From positions 1,305,001 through 1,369,000 of the forward strand of contig NZ_CP032345.1 of NCBI RefSeq assembly GCF_005222205.1: 64,000 bases of DNA. Reading direction: 5' to 3'. The position numbers and the translations under genes were made by a program. The notes under the pieces were generated by a model, which ran no database searches, was not told the DNA's origin, and was given only the letters and a program-made list of their open reading frames with translations. This DNA is from Azospirillum brasilense (lineage in GTDB: Bacteria; Pseudomonadota; Alphaproteobacteria; Azospirillales; Azospirillaceae). The number at the start of each line of letters is the position of its first letter. The first letter of the stretch is position 1. Positions 19,927 through 29,477 of this stretch are shown one piece after another.

Positions 19927-21755
19927 TCAATGGTTCAGGTGGAAGTGGTAGGCGAGCAGTTCCTTGAACTTCTTCACCAGCGCCAGGCAATCCTTGAACT
20001 GGTCGCGGTCGAGCTTGCCCAGGGACTCCGTGCGGACGAGGTTGTCGGTCTGGGTGCCGGACACGCTGCCGTCCAGCCCGGCCTTCAGCCGCAGCGTCGA
20101 CAGGAAGGTGAAGGCGTCGGCCAGTTCGCCCGCCATGCCGCGGTCGAGAACGCCCTGGTCGGCGAGCGCCCAGATGCGCTCGGTCGTGTTGGTCTCGGCC
20201 ATGTGCTTCTCCAGCGCCAGCGCGCGGACGCCATGGACGATGGGGAAGATCCCGGCCTTCTTGATGTCCACCGCCTCGCCGCGGCGTCGCTCGAACAGGC
20301 CGCCGAACAGCCCCGACGGCGTGTCGAAGGCCAGCGCCGGGCGGGCGAAGGCGGTGAAGAACATCTGGTTGTCCTGAAGCCGGCCGAGCAGGTAGCCCTT
20401 CGCCTCGGCCAGCAGGGACGCGTCCCCGGCCACCGCCGCCGCGTCGTAGAAGATGGCGAGATTCATCTGCGCCGCCTCGTCGGGGCGGTGGATCCAGTGG
20501 AAGAGGGAATCCTTGTACAGCGCCAGCGGACGCGTCCAGTCCGGGTTGGACACCATGATCCGCCCCGGGCAAGGCGGGTAGCCGAACGCGACCAGATGGC
20601 GGGTGAAGGCGTCGGTCACCTGCGCCAGCGTCGGGCAGTCGTAACCGTCGCGCAGGATCAGCCCGTTGTCCTGGTCGGTCTTCAGGAGCTGCTCGCCGCG
20701 CCCCTCGCTGCCCATCACGATCAGGCAGGAATTGGCCAGCAGGTCCGGCGGCGCCAGCAGCTCGAACAGGCGGCGGAAGATCTTGCGGTTCAGCTCGGTC
20801 ACGAGGTCGGCGATGAAGGAGACCTTGACGCCCGTGCCGTGCAGCGTGCGGATCAGCCCGACGATGTCCTGGCTGGCCCGGCCCAGATCCTCCGGCGTCG
20901 CGGCGCGCTCGACCTTGAGCGCGACGACCTGGGAATGGTTGGACAGGACGGCCAGCAGGTCGGTCTGCTCCAGCAGGCCGACGACCGCCCCCTGCTCGGT
21001 GATGACCAGACGGCGCACCGAATGCTTGGTCATCAGGATCAGCGCGTTGAACAGCAGGTCGTCGCGGTCCAGCGCCAGCAGCTCGTAGCGGGCGAGCGGC
21101 CCGACCGGGCTGTCCACCGGCCGCCCCTCCAGCACCACGAGGTCGCGCAGGTCGGTGCCGGTCAGGATGCCGATGCGCCCCCCCTTTTCGGATCGCCATC
21201 CCGGACCAGCACGCTGCTCGCCTGCTCCCGCTTCATCGCCGCCGCGGCGTCGCGCAGAGACGCCCCGGCCGCGACGAAGACCGGCGGGTGCAGATAGGCC
21301 TGCCGGATGCGCGCCATCGTCAGCGCGGCGGTCTCGCGGTTGGACCGCTCGTTGGCCAGCGCGCTCAGCCGGTCGGCGAACTCCTGCTGGATCACCGCGC
21401 CGAAGGCGGCGTTCTCGTGCGCCAGTTCGAGAAGAATCGGACGCGGCACCAGATCGCACAGCGTGTCCTCCGCCGCGACGAAGCTGCGCGCCTGCCCGTC
21501 GGAGAACAGAGCCTGGAGGTCGAAGCTGTCGTGGGCGCCGTGCACCGCCACCACCTCGCCGCCCCGGCGTTCGTGGACCAGCCCCTGCCGCACCACGAAC
21601 AGGCAATCCGCCGGCTCGTCCCGGCTCAGGATCACCCCGTCCCGGGCGTAGACGCCGAGGTCGAGCGCGGCGGCGAGCCGCTGCCGCTGCTCCGGCGTCA
21701 GGCGGTCGAAGGGGGAGACGGAGAAATCGAAAGCGTCGGACAAAATCCGCTCCAC
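19927..21755 (-). pseudogene. cNMP-binding/CBS/DUF294 nucleotidyltransferase-like protein, interrupted by a frameshift
   Basis: One gene is split over two frames. 21755-21162 encodes the cyclic-nucleotide-binding domain (DGVILSRDEPADCLFVVRQG) and the first CBS motif. From about 21184 leftward the other frame continues with the second CBS part (RIGILTGTDLRDLVVLEGRP), the DUF294 nucleotidyltransferase block GSEGRGEQLLKTDQDNG, and the DUF294 C-terminal domain ending YHFHLNH. The frames meet in a C7 run (21178-21184). One more C restores a continuous protein of about 609 residues. Such proteins couple nucleotide sensing to carbon or acetate metabolism and sit beside actP, as here. Treat as a true mutation or a homopolymer miscall. 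Confidence 0.8.
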
Positions 21756-21771
21756 GAACCGGCGGGTGAAT

Positions 21772-21811
21772 AAAAAAGGCGCCCCAAGACCGTGGTCTTG
21801 AGGCGCCTTGA
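21772..21811 (-). terminator. Rho-independent terminator of the actP operon
   Basis: On the minus strand a long stem (AAGGCGCCTCAAGACC pairing with GGTCTTGGGGCGCCTT) is followed by a T-run at 21777-21772. It lies about 50 bp beyond the actP stop and before the next gene's start at 21755. Confidence 0.85.
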
Positions 21812-21860
21812 AGATTACACCAGCCCCTTCATCTGCGGAAGGTGGGTGCGACCATTCGCA

Positions 21861-23582
21861 TTAGTGAGCGGAAGCCCCTTCGGCGCCCAGGCCGGTCTGC
21901 GACCGGATGTACTGGGCCTTGTAGGCCTCGCGCTCGTCATGCGCCGCCTTGCTGTTGTCGGTGATCGAGAAGAACCAGATCGCCAGGAACGACAGCGGGA
22001 TGGTGAAGACGCCCGGGTTGTCGTACGGGAAGAGGGCGGCCGGGTTGCCCAGCACCGACTTCCACACGGTCGGGCCCAGGATCAGCAGCGTCACCGAGGA
22101 GATCAGGCCGATCCAGCCGCCGAGAACGGCGCCACGGGTGGTCATCCGGCTCCAGAACATCGACATCAGCAGAACCGGGAAGTTCGCCGAGGCCGCGATC
22201 ACGAAGGCGAGGCCGACCATGAAGGCCACGTTCTGGTTCTCGAAGGCGATGCCGAGGAAGATCGAGACGATGCCGATGACCACGGTGGTGATCTTCGACA
22301 CGCGGATCTCGTCATGCTCCGACGCGCGGCCCTTGGCGATCACCGAGGCGTACAGGTCGTGCGACACGGCCGAGGCGCCGGCCAGCGTCAGGCCCGCGAC
22401 CACCGCGAGGATGGTGGCGAAGGCCACGGCCGAGATGAAGCCGAAGAACAGGTCGCCGCCCACCGCGTGCGCGGTGTGGATGGCCGCCATGTTGGAGCCG
22501 CCGATGATCATCGACGGGTTGGGCTTTCCGCCCGCCGCCGCCAGCTTGGCCGCGTCGAGGAACGGATAGGCGCCGGTGGCGTCCGGGGCCAGCAGCAGCA
22601 CGATGGCGCCGAAGCCGATGATGAAGGTCAGGATGTAGAAGTAGCCGATGAAGCCGGTCGCGTAGAACACCGACTTGCGGGCCTCCTTGGCGTCCGACAC
22701 CGTGAAGAAGCGCATCAGGATGTGCGGCAGGCCGGCGGTGCCGAACATCAGCGCCATGCCCAGCGAGATCGCCGAGACCGGGTCGGTGATGAGGGCGCCC
22801 GGCGCCATGATGCCGGTCGCCTTCGGGTGGACCTGCACGGCCGTGGAGAACATCGCCTCCGGGCTGAAGCCGAACTTGGCGAGCACCGCGAAGGCCATGA
22901 AGGAGGCGCCCGACAGCAGCAGCACGGCCTTGATGATCTGCACCCAGGTGGTGGCGAGCATGCCGCCGAAGGTCACGTAGGCGATCATCAGGACGCCGAC
23001 GATCACCACCGCCCACAGATAGTCCATGCCGAACAGCAGCTGGATCAGCTTGCCGGCGCCGACCATCTGGGCGATCAGGTAGAAGGTCACCGTGGCGAGC
23101 GAGCCGCAGGCGGCCATGGTGCGCATCGGGGTCTGCTGGAAGCGGTAGGAGGCGACGTCGGCGAAGGTGTACTTGCCGAGGTTGCGCAGGCGCTCAGCGA
23201 CCAGGAACAGGATGATCGGCCAGCCGACAAGCCAGCCCACCGAGAAGATCAGGCCGTCGAAACCGGAGGTGTAGACGAGGCCGGCGATGCCGAGGAAGGA
23301 CGCCGCCGACATGTAGTCGCCGGCGATGGCGAGACCGTTCTGGAAGCCGGTGATGCCGCCGCCGGCGGCGTAGAAGTCCTTCGCCGACTTCGTGCGGCGC
23401 GCCGCCCAGTAGGTGATGCCGAGCGTGGCCAGCACGAAGACCAGGAACATGACGATCGCCGAGAAGTTCGTCGCCTGCTTCTGGACCGCGCCTTCGACCG
23501 CCGCCGCGTGCACCGACGCGGGGATGAGCGCGCCGGCCGCGACGGCCGCGACGCCCACACGATTGACCAGCGAACGCATCAC
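21861..23582 (-). CDS. actP: Cation/acetate symporter
   Basis: A 573-residue sodium:solute symporter (SSS family) with a signal-like N-terminus (ending near VHAAAVEG) and about 13 membrane segments. Typical blocks are [43 protein letters not shown] and [19 protein letters not shown]. It imports acetate and other short carboxylates. The start is GTG 23582 (GTGA overlap) or ATG 23579 (TGATG overlap) with the DUF485 gene, so the two are translationally coupled. A strong terminator follows. No acs gene is present in the window. Confidence 0.95.
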   Translation of the reverse strand: MMRSLVNRVGVAAVAAGALIPASVHAAAVEGAVQKQATNFSAIVMFLVFVLATLGITYWAARRTKSAKDFYAAGGGITGFQNGLAIAGDYMSAASFLGIAGLVYTSGFDGLIFSVGWLVGWPIILFLVAERLRNLGKYTFADVASYRFQQTPMRTMAACGSLATVTFYLIAQMVGAGKLIQLLFGMDYLWAVVIVGVLMIAYVTFGGMLATTWVQIIKAVLLLSGASFMAFAVLAKFGFSPEAMFSTAVQVHPKATGIMAPGALITDPVSAISLGMALMFGTAGLPHILMRFFTVSDAKEARKSVFYATGFIGYFYILTFIIGFGAIVLLLAPDATGAYPFLDAAKLAAAGGKPNPSMIIGGSNMAAIHTAHAVGGDLFFGFISAVAFATILAVVAGLTLAGASAVSHDLYASVIAKGRASEHDEIRVSKITTVVIGIVSIFLGIAFENQNVAFMVGLAFVIAASANFPVLLMSMFWSRMTTRGAVLGGWIGLISSVTLLILGPTVWKSVLGNPAALFPYDNPGVFTIPLSFLAIWFFSITDNSKAAHDEREAYKAQYIRSQTGLGAEGASAH

Positions 23583-23881
23583 TTCGACTCCTCCATGATC
23601 TGCCGGTTCAGCTCATCGAACTCGCCGTTCGCCCGATGCACGTAGATGCCGGTCAGGATGAAGGCCGAGATGATGGTGAAGAGGCCGACGGGGATACCCC
23701 AGGTGGTCACGCCATTGCCGATCGGGGTACCCAGGAACCCCTTGCCGAAGGCGACCAGCAGGATGAAGCCGAAGTAGATGACGAGCATGGCGATCGAAAG
23801 CGTCCACGCGAATGCGCTACGCTTCTGCACCAGCTCCTGAAACTTGGGATTCGCGAGAATCCTCTGAGCGTTTTCTTTCAT
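23579..23881 (-). CDS. DUF485 (YjcH-type) small membrane protein
   Basis: A 100-residue protein with two membrane helices ([18 protein letters not shown] and [18 protein letters not shown]) and a charged C-terminus, matching the DUF485 family that accompanies actP. It overlaps the actP start, so it is translationally coupled and likely forms part of, or modulates, the permease. It starts at ATG 23881. Confidence 0.92.
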   Translation of the reverse strand: MKENAQRILANPKFQELVQKRSAFAWTLSIAMLVIYFGFILLVAFGKGFLGTPIGNGVTTWGIPVGLFTIISAFILTGIYVHRANGEFDELNRQIMEESK

Positions 23882-23936
23882 AGTGCGTCCCCTCGCGAGT
23901 GCCGAGCGATTTTTGCAAGGTCATATTAGACACTCG

Positions 23937-23948
23937 GACCATATGGTC
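23937..23948. promoter_or_regulatory. Perfect 12-bp palindrome upstream of the acetate permease operon
   Basis: GACCATATGGTC is a perfect inverted repeat 56 bp upstream of the DUF485 start, in a relatively AT-rich 218-bp gap (23882-24099) that must contain the promoter. It could be an operator for a dimeric regulator. No regulator family is implied. Confidence 0.3.
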
Positions 23949-24099
23949 TTTGTAACGAACTATCCCGTCAACAACTTTGATGCAGGCCAACCGCTAAAAA
24001 GCGCCTTGACGCAGCCCGCGGCCGTTGTTCCGGAGGTTCGTTCACTAACCCATGGCAGCGAAAGGGCAATGGGGGCACGAAATATTGTGAAGCGTGGGC

Positions 24100-24624
24100 T
24101 TAAGAATTGGTGCGCGGAAGCCAAGGTATGCGACCAAAAGTCACACCTTCCTCCTTCAACTCCTCCGCTTCCTTGTCGGTGGCCTCGCCATAGATCCCGC
24201 GTGGATCGGTTTCGCCATAATGGATGCGCCGGGCCTCTTCGGCAAAACGGTCCCCGACATAGTCGCAGTTCGTTTCAACCGCGCGGCGAACTTCCGTCAA
24301 CTGGCGCATGACTTCCGCCGCGAAGCGCTCGCGCAGTTCCGCCGGCACGGACGGGGTCGTCGGCGCCGGGGGAGCGGCGGGAGCCGCCGCGCCGCCGCCC
24401 GCCGCAGGCGTGCCTTCCGGCGCGCCGCCCTCGCGGGCCGCCTCGTCCTTCGCGCGGCCCCCCTTGGCGATGCGCGGCGCCATGGGCGCCTTGGTGATGT
24501 GCGTGTCGCCGCAGACCGGGCAGGCGATGGCCTTGGCGGCGGCCTGCGTCTCGTAGGCGTCGCCGTTGCGGAACCAGGCTTCGAACCGGTGGTCGGCCGT
24601 GCATTTCAGAACGAAGAGGATCAT
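24100..24624 (-). CDS. DUF1178-family protein
   Basis: A 174-residue cytosolic protein starting at ATG 24624 (MILFVLKCTADHRFEAWF), the conserved DUF1178 opening. A CPVCGD knuckle follows near residue 35, suggesting metal binding together with the N-terminal cysteine. A low-complexity Ala/Pro/Gly linker sits in the middle. The conserved C-terminal half contains VETNCDYVGDRFAEEARRIH and GIYGEATDKEAEEL. The function of the family is not established. The upstream in-frame ATG at 24666 would add 14 residues that the family lacks. Confidence 0.88.
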   Translation of the reverse strand: MILFVLKCTADHRFEAWFRNGDAYETQAAAKAIACPVCGDTHITKAPMAPRIAKGGRAKDEAAREGGAPEGTPAAGGGAAAPAAPPAPTTPSVPAELRERFAAEVMRQLTEVRRAVETNCDYVGDRFAEEARRIHYGETDPRGIYGEATDKEAEELKEEGVTFGRIPWLPRTNS

Positions 24625-24755
24625 GTCCCCGTCGGATGCTCCAAGGTGAGAAGACCGGATGGTCATGATATACGGTCGGTGACCGGTTGCCAGTTCAGCA
24701 CGACGCCGGCGTCGCGGTCAAACACGCGTCATGAAAGAGCGGGAGCGTCCGTCCC

Positions 24756-25361
24756 TTGTCCACACCGTCCACCGCAGGATCGCCGCACGCCGCGATCAGT
24801 CCGCCCTCCCCCTGGGTCGCGCGTTTCGCGCCGCTGGTGCGGGCGGGCGGCCCGGTGCTCGACCTCGCCTGCGGGTCGGGACGGCACCTGCGGCTGTTCC
24901 AGGCGCGCAACCACCCGGTGGTCGGGCTGGACCGCGACCTGCGCGGCGTGGCCGACCTGACCGGGACGGCGGGGGTGGAGCTGGTGGAGGCCGATCTGGA
25001 GAGCGGAGCGCCGGTGCCGCTGCTGCGCGACCGCCGCTTCGCCGCGATCGTGGTGACCAACTACCTGCACCGTCCGCTGTTCCCGGCCATCCTCGACGCG
25101 CTGGAACCCGGCGGCCTGCTGCTCTACGAGACCTTCGCTCTGGGCAACGCCCGCTTCGGCCGCCCCGCCTCCCCCGCCTTCCTGCTGCGCAGTGGCGAGC
25201 TGCTGGAGGTGGCGCGCGGGCGTCTCCAGGTCATCGCCTACGAGCATGGCGAGGTCGCCTCGCCCAAGGCCGCGGTGATGCAGCGGCTGTGCGCGGTCAA
25301 GGACCTGGAGGCCGGACACGGCCTGGACGGCGACCCGGAACCCAGGCCCCTGCCGGCCTGA
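24756..25361 (+). CDS. SAM-dependent methyltransferase (small, TehB-like)
   Basis: A 201-residue methyltransferase. Motif I is PVLDLACGSGRHLRLFQ, followed by VVGLDRDLRGVA, then FAAIVVTNYLHRPL and EPGGLLLYETFALGNARFG. The only plausible in-frame start is TTG at 24756, an unusual choice, with GGGAGCG upstream. The FALGN(A/E)xFGRP block is typical of a small conserved proteobacterial methyltransferase of unknown acceptor. It is convergent with the nitrilase-family gene. Confidence 0.8.
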   Translation: MSTPSTAGSPHAAISPPSPWVARFAPLVRAGGPVLDLACGSGRHLRLFQARNHPVVGLDRDLRGVADLTGTAGVELVEADLESGAPVPLLRDRRFAAIVVTNYLHRPLFPAILDALEPGGLLLYETFALGNARFGRPASPAFLLRSGELLEVARGRLQVIAYEHGEVASPKAAVMQRLCAVKDLEAGHGLDGDPEPRPLPA

Positions 25362-25368
25362 CGCCCGC

Positions 25369-26205
25369 TCAGAAGCCGACCCGGTCCAGCGTGAAGGTCC
25401 GGTCATGGCTCAGGGCCGGCACCATGCGGCGGGCCTCCTCGACGCGGGCCATGTCCAACTCGGCCAGGACGAAGCCCACCGCCTCCTCGGCGTCGGCCAG
25501 CACCTCGCCCCAGGGGGCGACGATCAGGGAGTGGCCGTAGGTCAGCCGTCCCTGGTCGTGGCTGCCGGTCTGGGCCGGGGCCAGGACGAAGCAGCCCGCC
25601 TCGATGGCGCGGGCGCGCAGCAGCGTGTGCCAGTGCGCCCGCCCGGTCGGCACGGTGAAGGCCGCCGGCACCGTCAGGATCGACGCTCCGGCCTGGGCCA
25701 GCGCCCGGTAGAGATAAGCGAAGCGCAGGTCGTAACAGACGGTCATGCCGACCCCGCCCCAGGGCGTGGCGGCCAGGACCGCGCGGTCGCCGGGCCGGAA
25801 GGTCGCGGATTCGCGGTAGCTCTCCCCGCCCTTCAGGTCCACGTCGAACATGTGGAGCTTGTCGTAATGGGCGACGGCCCGCCCTTCGGCGTCGAACAGA
25901 TAGCTGCGGTTGGCCACCCGCCCGTCGTCGAGCAGGACGCCCAGCGTCCCGGCAAGCAGCCAGGCCCCGGTCTCCCGCGCCAGATCGGCGAAGAAGGGGA
26001 TCGCCGGGTGCTCGTCCGCCGTCCTCACCCGCTCCAGCACCTTGGCGCGGCCCTGGACGATCATGCTGACATTCTCGGGCAGGGCGATGAAGTCCGCCCC
26101 GGCGTCGCGCGCCCGGCGGACCAGATCGCCCGCCGCCTGAAGGTTCGGAAGGATTTCCGTGCCCGCGTTGACCTGGACGCAGGCGGCCTTCAGGACGCCG
26201 CTCAT
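25369..26205 (-). CDS. Carbon-nitrogen hydrolase (Nit1/Nit2-like amidase)
   Basis: A 278-residue nitrilase-superfamily enzyme with the complete Glu-Lys-Cys triad: Glu44 in ALPENVSM, Lys116 in HYDKLHMFD and Cys157 in TVCYDLRF. The [12 protein letters not shown] motif resembles Nit1-type deaminated-glutathione amidase, which repairs a side product of transaminases. It overlaps the glutaredoxin gene as ATGA, which links it to thiol metabolism. From memory, grxC-nit-DUF1178 neighbourhoods are common in alphaproteobacteria. Confidence 0.9.
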   Translation of the reverse strand: MSGVLKAACVQVNAGTEILPNLQAAGDLVRRARDAGADFIALPENVSMIVQGRAKVLERVRTADEHPAIPFFADLARETGAWLLAGTLGVLLDDGRVANRSYLFDAEGRAVAHYDKLHMFDVDLKGGESYRESATFRPGDRAVLAATPWGGVGMTVCYDLRFAYLYRALAQAGASILTVPAAFTVPTGRAHWHTLLRARAIEAGCFVLAPAQTGSHDQGRLTYGHSLIVAPWGEVLADAEEAVGFVLAELDMARVEEARRMVPALSHDRTFTLDRVGF

Positions 26206-26465
26206 CCCCCGATTCCCAGGATCGGGTCGAGCTTGCCGGCACGGTCCAGCGCGTGGATGTCGTCGGAGCCGCCGTAGGGCTTCCCGTCGATGAAGACCTG
26301 CGGCACGGTCATGCGCCCCTCGGCCCGCTGCACCATCTCCTCGCGGCGGCCCGGGTGCATGTAGAGGTCGATCTCCTCATACGCCACCCCCTTGCTGTCG
26401 AGCAGACGCTTGGCGCGCGAGCAGTAGGGGCAGAAGGGCGTGGTGTAGATGACGACGTCGGCCAT
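26202..26465 (-). CDS. grxC: Glutaredoxin 3
   Basis: An 87-residue dithiol glutaredoxin. The active site CPYC lies at residues 12-15, with the cis-Pro TVPQVFIDG near 55 and the glutathione-binding GGSDDIHAL near 66. It reduces protein and glutathione mixed disulfides in the cytosol. The stop overlaps the amidase start by four bases, giving a two-gene operon. Confidence 0.97.
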   Translation of the reverse strand: MADVVIYTTPFCPYCSRAKRLLDSKGVAYEEIDLYMHPGRREEMVQRAEGRMTVPQVFIDGKPYGGSDDIHALDRAGKLDPILGIGG

Positions 26466-26554
26466 GCGGAGGGCTCCTTGGCTGTTTTGAACGGTTATAA
26501 GATCAACCGCCGTACGGCGTCACCCGTTACGTTTTCATGGCTCACACCCACGGC

Positions 26555-27298
26555 TCACGTCTTGACGACGCGCGCCAGGGTCAACGCGTCCACCCGCTCC
26601 GCCCCGGCGCGCCGCAGCACCCGCGCGCATTCCGACAGGGTGGCCCCGGTGGTCAGCACATCGTCGACCAGAACGATGCGCTTCCCGGTCACCCGCGCCT
26701 CCAGCCCCGGCCGGACCGCGAAGGCTCCCTGGACGTTCCGCCGCCGCCCCGAGCGGTCGAGCCCGCCCTGCGACGGGGTGGACCGCCGGCGGACCAGCAG
26801 GTCGGGAAGCACCGGGCGCCCGGCCTGCCGGCCCGCCGCCTGGGCGAGCAGGGCCGCCTGGTTGTAACGGCGCCGGAACAGCCGCAGCCGGTGCAGCGGC
26901 ACCGGGGCCAGCAGGTCGGCATCGGCCAGCAGCTCCGCCCCGGCGCGGGCCATCCAGGCGCCGTAGGCCGCGGCGGCGTGGATGCGGTCGCCGTGCTTGA
27001 AGCCCAGCACCAGCGGGCGGCTGCCGTCGTCGTAGGCCAGGACGGCGCGGGCGCGGGCGAAGACCGGCGGCTCGGCGATGCAGGCGCCGCACAGCGGCTC
27101 CCCCTCCAGCGCGAAATCGAAGGGCGTGCCGCAACAGGCGCAAGCGGGCGGCGCGATGAAGGTCAGGCCGCTCCAGCACGGCGCGCAGAGGCCGCCCTGC
27201 CGGTCCACCGCCCCGCCGCAGCACAGGCAGCGCGGCGGCAGCAGCGTGTCGAGAATCCCCGCCAGAACCCTGGTCGCCAGCCGCTGCGGAAGGACCAT
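26555..27298 (-). CDS. comF: ComF-family phosphoribosyltransferase-like protein
   Basis: A 247-residue protein. The N-terminus has zinc-ribbon cysteine pairs (RCLCCGG, CAPCW, CACCG), and the C-terminus has the PRTase signature RIVLVDDVLTTGATLSEC. ComF proteins take part in DNA uptake and single-strand DNA processing in competent bacteria. In non-competent proteobacteria the role is unclear. It starts at ATG 27298, fifteen bases downstream of the fliQ-like stop. Confidence 0.93.
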   Translation of the reverse strand: MVLPQRLATRVLAGILDTLLPPRCLCCGGAVDRQGGLCAPCWSGLTFIAPPACACCGTPFDFALEGEPLCGACIAEPPVFARARAVLAYDDGSRPLVLGFKHGDRIHAAAAYGAWMARAGAELLADADLLAPVPLHRLRLFRRRYNQAALLAQAAGRQAGRPVLPDLLVRRRSTPSQGGLDRSGRRRNVQGAFAVRPGLEARVTGKRIVLVDDVLTTGATLSECARVLRRAGAERVDALTLARVVKT

Positions 27299-27313
27299 GG
27301 CGGCATGCCCCTC

Positions 27314-27580
27314 TCAGTTCAGGCCGGCGATCCGGTCGAAGATCACGAAGGTGTAGTCGCGCAGCGCGATGTAGATCGCCGGCCCGGTGATGAACAGGAT
27401 GGCCAGAGTCGCGAAGATCTTGAGGTCCTGCTGCAGCGTCGATTCGTTGATGTTGGTCGCCTGCTGGAAGATCGTCAGCAGCATGCCGAGCACCGTGGTG
27501 ACGACGAGGACCGGGGTGGTGATCTTGATGATGACGATCAGCGCCTCGTAAGTGGCGCCGATGGCTTCCTCAATGCCCAT
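27314..27580 (-). CDS. fliQ: FliQ-family export apparatus protein, isolated copy
   Basis: An 88-residue protein with two membrane helices (ALIVIIKITTPVLVVTTVLG and IFATLAILFITGPAIYIAL) and the family's central loop FQQATNINESTLQ. FliQ forms part of the FliPQR export gate of flagellar and type III secretion systems. The ATG at 27580 (MGIEEAIG) fits the family N-terminus. No other flagellar gene is in the window. Its neighbours are comF downstream and a divergent methyltransferase. Confidence 0.9.
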   Translation of the reverse strand: MGIEEAIGATYEALIVIIKITTPVLVVTTVLGMLLTIFQQATNINESTLQQDLKIFATLAILFITGPAIYIALRDYTFVIFDRIAGLN

Positions 27581-27638
27581 GGCAAGCTCCCGCAGGTTCG
27601 CGGCCGACCATAGCACGGCGCCGCCCTTTCGCCGATGG

Positions 27639-27666
27639 TTGTAGCCCGCCGGGGCTGGGCTATATT
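27639..27666 (+). promoter_or_regulatory. Promoter placing the transcript start at the ATG
   Basis: TTGTAG (27639-27644) and TATATT (27661-27666) are spaced 16 bp apart. The expected transcription start, about seven bases beyond the -10 box, coincides with the ATG at 27673, so this gene may have a leaderless mRNA. Read by eye. Confidence 0.45.
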
Positions 27667-27672
27667 GCGGGC

Positions 27673-28569
27673 ATGACCACGCCCGACAGCATGACCGTCT
27701 TCGACCGCGCGCTCGTCCGCCGCCGCCGCGACCGCGCCGTCCCCGCCTTTGCCGAGCACGCCTTCCTGTTCGAAGAGGTGGCCGAACGCCTCGTCGACCG
27801 GCTGGAGGATGTGGCCCGGCCCTTTCCCACCGTGCTCGACCTCGGCGCCCATGACGGGGTGATGGGGCGGACGCTGCGCGGGCGCAAGGGCGTCGAGACG
27901 CTGGTCGCCTGCGACCTCGCCCCCGGCTTCGCCCGGCGCGCCGGTCCGCTGGCCGTCGCCGCCGACGAGGAGTTCCTGCCCTTCGTGCCGGAGACCTTCG
28001 ACCTCGTGGTCAGCAACCTCAGCCTCCACTGGGTCAACGACCTGCCCGGCGCGCTGGTCCAGGTGCGGCAGGCGCTGAAGCCCGACGGCTTCTTCTGCGC
28101 GGCCATGCTGGGCGGGGAGACGCTGCTGGAGTTGCGCCGCTGCCTGTACGAGGCGGAGATGGAGGTGGCCGGCGGTGTGTCGCCCCGCGTGTCGCCCTTC
28201 GCCGAGATCCGCGACGTCGGCGGGCTGATGCAGCGCGCCGGCTTCGCCCTGCCGGTGGTGGACAGCGACGTCATCACCGTCACCTACAGCGACGCCTTCC
28301 GCCTGATGCGCGACCTGCGCGGCATGGGCGAGACCAACGCCGTCCTGGCCCGCCGCAAGGTGCCGGCCACCCGCGCCCTGCTGTTCGACGCCGCCCGCCG
28401 CTACGCCGAGCGCTACGCCGAGCCGGACGGGCGCATCGAGGCGACCTTCCAGATCCTTTACCTCGCCGGCTGGTCGCCGCACGAGAGCCAGCAGCAGCCG
28501 CTCAAGCCCGGCTGCGGGGAGATTCCGTTGGGCGAGGCGCTGAAGGGATCGGCGGAAAAGCTTCAGTAA
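27673..28569 (+). CDS. NDUFAF5-like SAM methyltransferase
   Basis: A 298-residue protein resembling the BioC/NDUFAF5 group. It opens with MTVFDRALVRRRRDRA, then motif I TVLDLGAHDGVMGRTL, VACDLAPGF, the conserved FDLVVSNLSLHWVNDLPGA, and a late RDLRGMGETNAVLARRK block typical of the mitochondrial complex I assembly factor's bacterial relatives. In eukaryotes NDUFAF5 hydroxylates an arginine of a complex I subunit. The bacterial role is unproven. There is no clear ribosome site before the ATG. Confidence 0.85.
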   Translation: MTTPDSMTVFDRALVRRRRDRAVPAFAEHAFLFEEVAERLVDRLEDVARPFPTVLDLGAHDGVMGRTLRGRKGVETLVACDLAPGFARRAGPLAVAADEEFLPFVPETFDLVVSNLSLHWVNDLPGALVQVRQALKPDGFFCAAMLGGETLLELRRCLYEAEMEVAGGVSPRVSPFAEIRDVGGLMQRAGFALPVVDSDVITVTYSDAFRLMRDLRGMGETNAVLARRKVPATRALLFDAARRYAERYAEPDGRIEATFQILYLAGWSPHESQQQPLKPGCGEIPLGEALKGSAEKLQ

Positions 28570-28605
28570 TCCGGAGCGGGGCGGGAGTCAGCGCGGTTCG
28601 GATCG

Positions 28606-29373
28606 TCACCCGATCATCCGGACCGCCATCCAGCCCAGCACGCCGGCGTTCACCACCATGATGACCGGCGCCGCCCGCGCCACCGCGGACCGCCAGGTGC
28701 GCCCCGCCAGATGCCCGGCGAGGCCGACCGCCAGCAGGCTCGGCAGGGTGCCCAGCGCGAAGGCCGCCATGCCGAGCGCCCCGGTCAGCGCGCTGCCGCT
28801 CGCCGCCGCCACCGCCACGGCGCCATAGAGAAGACCGCAGGGGATGAATCCCAGCGCCAGCCCAAGCCCGTAGCCGCGCCAGCCCGTGGGGTTGCCGAAC
28901 AGGGGACGGGCCAGCCTCGACACCCGGTCGCCCCACCAGCGCTGCACCGCGCCGTCGAGCTTCGGCATCCAGGCGGTCAGCCCCTTCACCGCATAGCCGA
29001 GGAAGAACAGCGCCGCGAAGGCCAGCAGCGCCACCGACAGCCATTTCAGCCCCGGCAGCGCCCCGACATGGCCGGCGACCATCGCCGCCGCCGCGCCGAT
29101 CAGCGTGTAGGTGGTGCCGCGCCCCAGATGGTAGGGCAGCACCGCCGCACCGGCCAGTCGGTGGAACTCGCTCATCCGCGAAGCCGGGACCTGCTCCAGC
29201 CGGGCGGTGACCTGGGCCAGGACGAAGGGGCCGCACATGCCCGCGCAGTGGGTCGATCCCCCGACCAGCCCGGCGGTCAGCAGCGCCACCAGCAGCCCGC
29301 CGTCGCGGTCGATGACGACGGCGCACTGGTTGAGGCCGGCTTCGAGAAGCGTCAGGGCCGAGTGGGTGTCCAA
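28606..29373 (-). CDS. SafE/DsbD_2-type integral membrane protein (metal or cytochrome-oxidase related)
   Basis: A 255-residue protein with about six membrane helices. It carries the THCAGMCGPFVL cysteine motif near the first helix and PYHLGRGTTYTLIGA and GFIPCGLLYGAV later, the pattern of urease-accessory-like or sulfite-exporter-like (TauE/SafE, DsbD_2) proteins often found with copper or cytochrome oxidase genes. The paired cysteines suggest metal or redox handling. The start is TTG at 29373, supported by GGAGGT six bases upstream. A frame starting earlier has no such site. Confidence 0.82.
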   Translation of the reverse strand: MDTHSALTLLEAGLNQCAVVIDRDGGLLVALLTAGLVGGSTHCAGMCGPFVLAQVTARLEQVPASRMSEFHRLAGAAVLPYHLGRGTTYTLIGAAAAMVAGHVGALPGLKWLSVALLAFAALFFLGYAVKGLTAWMPKLDGAVQRWWGDRVSRLARPLFGNPTGWRGYGLGLALGFIPCGLLYGAVAVAAASGSALTGALGMAAFALGTLPSLLAVGLAGHLAGRTWRSAVARAAPVIMVVNAGVLGWMAVRMIG

Positions 29374-29477
29374 GGCGGACCTCCGGTTGGAAGACCGCCC
29401 GTGTATAGGGGAAGCCCGCCGCGAAGGCCATGACCTGAGTCAACGGGCGCCGGCCCGCGCCGGGTCGGCCTTCGGGA

